Of a stretch of DNA of 64,000 bases, positions 59,935 to 64,000 are shown piece after piece. Source of the DNA: Ctenosaura bakeri (Eukaryota; Chordata; Lepidosauria; Squamata; Iguanidae); contig CAOLHI010002503.1 in the NCBI GenBank assembly GCA_948474755.1, positions 62,001-126,000 of the forward strand, read 5' to 3'. The position numbers and the translations under genes were made by a program. Numbering within the stretch: position 1 is the first letter of the stretch; every line of letters starts with the position of its first letter. The notes beneath the pieces were generated by a model. It saw only the letters and a program-made list of their open reading frames with translations. It was not told where the DNA came from and ran no database searches.

Positions 59935-60060
59935 CCTTGCAAAGCTCTTTCATACACAATTCTAGGGTTTGTAGTTTTACAAGGTGTCACAGCCTTCTCT
60001 GCTAAAGTGTGCTTGTGCATCATCAAACTGCAAACCCCCAGGATGCCATAAGAAGCTATG
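59935..60060. mobile_element. Palindromic MITE, second family, partial
   Basis: TTCTAGGGTTTGTAGTTTTA and the returning CATCAAACTGCAAACCCCCA form the core inverted pair, as at 16555 and 19497. The outer arms are lost. Confidence 0.55.
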
Positions 60061-60108
60061 CAAAGAAAATCCAGTTTTGATCTGGATTATCTCTGTACTG
60101 TAATATGT

Positions 60109-60175
60109 GGCCTTGTTTACACAGGCAGGAAAATGTGGGATTAATCCACATTTTCCTGCCTGTGTAGAAAGGACC
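60109..60175. mobile_element. 67-bp near-perfect palindrome, probable mini-MITE
   Basis: GGCCTTGTTTACACAGG at the left is mirrored by CCTGTGTAGAAAGGACC at the right. The inner arms 60119-60138 and 60146-60165 are a perfect 20-bp inverted repeat around a GATTAAT loop. The GGCC-like ends recall the other GGCC-terminus elements, but there is no clear flanking duplication. Confidence 0.75.
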
Positions 60176-62694
60176 GTCATGTCATTTTCAATCTGGTGAG
60201 ATCCTGAGGCAACACTACAGTTGTCCTGCCCAGATTTCTCCAGAAGGAAGTTTGCCTTTGCCTAAACTTTTGCTAAGGCTGAAAGAATGTGTCTTGCCCA
60301 AGATTATCCTTCTTTTCCTTGATTTTTAAACCCTTTTTTAAAAAAGGACTTGAAAGATTGGAGATTCGTGAGATTTGTGGAATCCCAGAACCTTCCAGGG
60401 ATTTAGATCGGGATTCGGATTTGGAAAATTCTGGATTCGTCCCATCCCTAGTTGGAGTCATAGTCTTAGGATTCATAGGAGTCTGCCCAAATTTTGTTTT
60501 CCTTTGGATGCTGGCTTCTGATCTGGTCAGTACTGAATAAGCAAAGCAGCTGGAATATTGAGACAGATCAATGAACATTGTTCTGATTTAGTAGAGCTCT
60601 GGGTGGCAACATGTGTTTGGATGAGGAAATGCATATCATGGCATTTCATCCAATATCACAGGCGGTGGCAATAATTTTTTAAAAACCAAAATCACACCAG
60701 TCATTGTGCATCTGTCAACCCACTTTGCATTATTTTTGTGCGTGGTCCCCATCAGGACATAATTTGTATCCATTTTTAGTTTGGAGGATGTTAGGATTTA
60801 ATTGTAGCAGTGAGGGAGGGTGTGCAATTAGTCTTGAGCATCTGCCAACCGTTAAGTGCTCCAGTGGCCAACATTTTCTCAAAGCTTTTGAGTCACAGTC
60901 GTTGGGTTCACTAATCATTTGATATCGTCTGACTGCAGCAGTCTGTGAATGGAAGATATTTGTAAACATTAGAAGTTTATTTTCTACTAACACTGTATGA
61001 GTGAATTTAGTCTGGCCAAAATGTGATCCAAGTCAAATAGGTCTCACTGCATGGTCTTTGTTCTCTTGTGCTTTGAATCATAACAAATGATTTAAGGAGA
61101 TTTTCACCATTCCCCCTTCCTCTGAAACCCAACTGATGGCAGCTTTGATACAAAAATAGAAGGAAGAAAAACAAAATCAACATATTTTTGTTTCTATATG
61201 TGACCAGCTATAACCACAAAGTTTTCCATGATGCCATTTCATGAGAGCTCATTGCATCAGCTACTAGCATAAGATGAAATTGCACATAGGACATCTACAG
61301 CTTGATCACTTTTGTTAAAGCTGTTGCTTGAGTAGCACTGTTTCTGCCAGTTTCTGAGCTTCCTGATAAACAAGGTCATAAAACTATGCAAGCCACTTTA
61401 GAAGAATCCAGCTGTTACATTCTCAAACCAGGGCTTCCTCAGGAGTAACCAGACATCACAGCAGCAGCTGCCACTAAACACTGAAAGAAGCTTATTTTAA
61501 AATCCTTCTAACTCACTCTCAACTAAAAAATAAATGGTGATGATCTTCTGCAGGCATTCTATATACATGTGTAGTATTCTGTATCTTGAATAAGTCCCTT
61601 CTCATAAAAAGGTTGAATGGGCAGATATTGTTTTGTGCAATTAATTTATTTCCCAGGTTATTGATAGGCTGCATATTTGCAACTTGTTTTCTTGCTATCT
61701 GTTTGTCAGTTTTGGCTCCAGTTCTTTGTTCTGCTCCTTTTCCTGACTCTTAACTCTGCACCATACCTTGGGAGACAGAGCCAGCCCTACCATCAGAGAA
61801 TAGGGCAACTACCTTAAGCATATTATTTGTGGGCTGTATAGCACAACTACATTGTCACTATGTGAGTGTAGTTTTACACTATGTAACCAAGATGTAGGAA
61901 GTCAACTAATATGGATTTATTTATTTGTTTTAAAAACTGAGCTCAAGATAGGTAGTGTTTCTGACTTCAGACTTTTAAACTGTTTCTCAAAAAAATAAAG
62001 GTATTCCCTGACAATTGAAGCCCACAGTATAATGACATGGATACTTGTCCCATTTTGGATTGTGGAAAAGGAAGATTGCTCTCTCATCTCTAACAAAGTG
62101 TGTTGATTCTCATATGACACAGCTGAGAAAAATAAAATGAAACAACTGAAGATTCTGATATCAAAAAGCAAGTGATTACTTCTTGTGCCATATTTTATTG
62201 CGAACTAGTTACCTAAAGGTCAGGATACAGATCTAATGCTTCCTCCTAAACATTCTGAAAAATAGACATGAAGCTTTCCAGAGAGCAATTCAAATGCTAT
62301 CTGTTGCCATTTAATCATAGAAATGTATATAAGGAAGCACTTTGCACAGCAGCAAGACAAAACATTTAGTATTAAATATTAAGTATCTGCACAAATTAAC
62401 AAAATGTCTTCATTCATGTGTTTTAGTGGCAATCTAATTATTTTTAATAAAATAATTTCCACACTGATCTTTGTCTAGAAAGGTGAAACAGCACTTTCTC
62501 ATTAGCTCAAGAGGAACTCACATTGAAGCTCTTTCTGCTAATATCTCCATCCTGCTGAGGCTGACACGTAAGTAAAATTATTCATTGAAATAGTCAGGAA
62601 ATTACTAACAGAAATGCATTTGCACAGCAAAAGTAAAATTTCTCACAGGCAGTGCAGACCAGCTGGAGTTCCTTTTTCCATAAAATAATAGAGA
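60176..62694. other. Unassigned AT-rich DNA
   Basis: 2.5 kb with no recognised gene or repeat. Short inverted T/A runs near 60335-60345 are unremarkable. Confidence 0.4.
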
Positions 62695-62695
62695 G

Positions 62696-62726
<31 letters not shown>
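62695..62726 (+). repeat. (GC)n-(AC)n microsatellite
   Basis: Five GC units run into about twelve AC units. Alternating purine-pyrimidine throughout. Confidence 0.95.
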
Positions 62727-62785
62727 CAAAAAGATGAGAAAGTCAAGATTAAAACCAAAGTAATTGTTTGGTATTACTGTCTGCT

Positions 62786-62977
62786 GAGAGCCAGTGCAGT
62801 ATAGCAGTTTAAGCATTGGAGTACAACCCCGGAAACCAGGGTTCGATTCTCCTCTCAGCCATGGAAACCTACTGGGTGACCTTGAGTGTGTCACATACTC
62901 TCAGCACCCAGAAAACTGCAATAGGTTTGCCCAAGGGTCACCAGTAGTTGGAAATGACTTGAAGGCACACAACAACA
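62786..62977 (+). mobile_element. tRNA-derived Sauria-type SINE, best preserved
   Basis: GAGCCAGTGCAGTATAGCAG, an intact-looking B box GGTTCGATTC at 62840-62849, CCATGGAAACCTACTGGGTG, CACATACTCTCAGCACCCAG, TAGTTGGAAATGACTTGAAG and the tail GCACACAACAAC. About 190 bp, with all parts in order. The least decayed SINE in the window. Confidence 0.93.
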
Positions 62978-62998
62978 TTACTATCCACGTGGCACTTG

Positions 62999-63410
62999 AT
63001 TTTGCTTTGTCTCCCTGGAACAAGGTGATCTTGTAGCTCCCTTGAGGGTATTTGAGAGAAAAAAAACGTTGGTAGCATAAGCTTCATAGACTTAAGTCTT
63101 CTTCATCAGATGCATGAAGTAACTCGGACCGGACCTTTATAGCTATGAATGGACAAGAGGTATGTGTGGATAGCAAGGGAAATACAAAACTTATGGGTGT
63201 GGTGATGAGGTGACATGTTCAGTTTTAATGACAGTAGCTGGGGGACAAAAGTAGGAGGAAAGATTTTGCCTAACGCCAGCGTGGATGGTGAAGGGAGTTG
63301 TTGGAATGTGGACTCTTGTGCAAGGTAACAAGAAAAGTCTTTACCACATAAGAGAACCCCATGCAGCAGATTTCCACCCTTTAGCCTATATCGTTGATGC
63401 ACTTAGAAAA
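62999..63410 (-). repeat. Unclassified repeat R1, longest copy
   Basis: On the plus strand GATCTTGTAGCTCCCTTGAG, GTAGCATAAGCTTCATAGAC, TTAAGTCTTCTTCATCAGAT and TTTATAGCTATGAATGGACA are the reverse of the copy at 15256-15522. This copy extends further (to GGAGTTGTTGGAATGTGGAC-type sequence near 63290-63320), giving the longest view of the family. No domain is visible in the minus-strand frame 63106-63402. Confidence 0.65.
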
Positions 63411-63744
63411 TGAGTACAGCTGTGTAGCGCAAACTAACAGGAATAGTATAAGGAAAACCAAAGTTCAGAATAAGCTGAGACTGGCCAGGCAAGCAAAGAG
63501 CAATAGAAAGAAGTTTTTTTAAAGATACATTCAACACAAGAGAATGACCAAGAATTACCAAGTTGGATGGTAAGCCAAGGGTAAACAGAACCAAACGCAA
63601 AATTCTACAATAGGGCAAAAACCAAATGCACAGGTATGGGAGGGTGGATATATAGTTCAGCAGTACTATGTGTGAGAAAGAGCTTGGATTATTGTTGAAG
63701 ATAACTGGAACATGAGCCAGCAATGTGATGCTGAAGCACAGAAA
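63411..63744. other. Unassigned DNA
   Basis: No gene recognised. It may be an internal part of R1, but no second copy is available for comparison. Confidence 0.35.
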
Positions 63745-64000
63745 ATGAATGCTATTTTAGCCAGAAGTAATAGAAGTATTGTTTCCAAGTCAATGGAAGT
63801 AATAGTCCATACTGCTGATGAGAGCCTCATCTGGAGTACTGCATTCATTTATGGGCATCTCATTTTAAGAAGGAAATAGCTAAACTGGAGCAGTTTCAGA
63901 GAATGGCAACTAGGATGTAAAGAGGTATGTAGAGCAAAATATATGAGGGAAGGTTGAAGGAGCTGGGCATGTTCAACTTGGTGAAGAGGAGATAAGGGGT
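63745..64000 (+). pseudogene. CR1-clade LINE ORF2 C-terminal remnant, runs off window
   Basis: Translation of the plus strand gives SNRSIVSKSMEVIVH, aligning with the [15 protein letters not shown] block of the CR1 copy at 21657-22300. The DNA equivalents of its later blocks follow: GAGCAGTTTCAGAGAATGGC and GAAGGAGCTGGGCATGTTCA. Stops and frame breaks are frequent. The 3' end lies beyond 64000. Confidence 0.82.

Noticed and set aside
62786..62977. A functional tRNA gene
   Set aside because: The B box is good, but the sequence lacks a complete cloverleaf and continues into a SINE body repeated at four other places.

Overview
This window looks like intergenic or intronic DNA from a squamate reptile, most likely a lizard. 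The evidence is its repeat content. It has tRNA-derived SINEs with the BovB-type (Sauria SINE) tail, SINEs whose heads derive from 5S rRNA and that carry the same kind of tail, a BovB (RTE) LINE, degraded L2-clade and CR1/L3-clade LINEs, a solo LTR, and many short inverted-repeat DNA elements. The background is AT-rich and dense in microsatellites. I found no exon, intact host gene, functional RNA gene, operon, CRISPR array or prokaryotic feature. The longest open frames (up to 177 codons) are antisense to, or chance reads through, repeats.

Layout. 0.3-1.2 kb: GC-rich non-autonomous DNA element, microsatellites, 5S-type SINE. 1.9-5.4 kb: two fragments of a palindromic MITE, a small unclassified repeat (called R1 here), an AT-rich stretch and a SINE. 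7.6-11.4 kb: LTR-like sequence, a 173-bp direct duplication, a second kind of GC-rich element and a degenerate minisatellite. 13.7-19.7 kb: R1, a SINE, L2 with an adjoining CR1, two palindromic elements. 21.6-30.3 kb: CR1, SINEs, a long L2 interrupted by a BovB fragment, L3/CR1, and a tRNA-type SINE abutting a 5S-type SINE. 32-40 kb: microsatellite, R1, MITE, CR1, a solo LTR with a perfect target duplication, 5S-type SINE, a pogo-like MITE. 44.4-47.4 kb: BovB and long L2 remnants. 49-60.2 kb: several DNA-transposon families including a 67-bp near-perfect palindrome. 62.7-64 kb: microsatellite, SINE, R1 and a CR1 that runs off the end.

How the parts relate. BovB-type machinery is the known driver of Sauria SINEs, so the BovB remnants and the SINEs are probably partners. 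The short palindromic MITEs and the longer GC-rich elements share GGCC-starting termini and 3-bp flanking repeats, which suggests one transposase source, possibly PIF/Harbinger. The points most worth checking are that shared-terminus family, the gap-free 173-bp duplication, the CCATTTT minisatellite, the unclassified R1 family and the solo LTR. I do not see evidence for a new biological system. Family names are by recognition only; no database was searched, and boundaries of degraded copies are good to roughly 10-50 bases.
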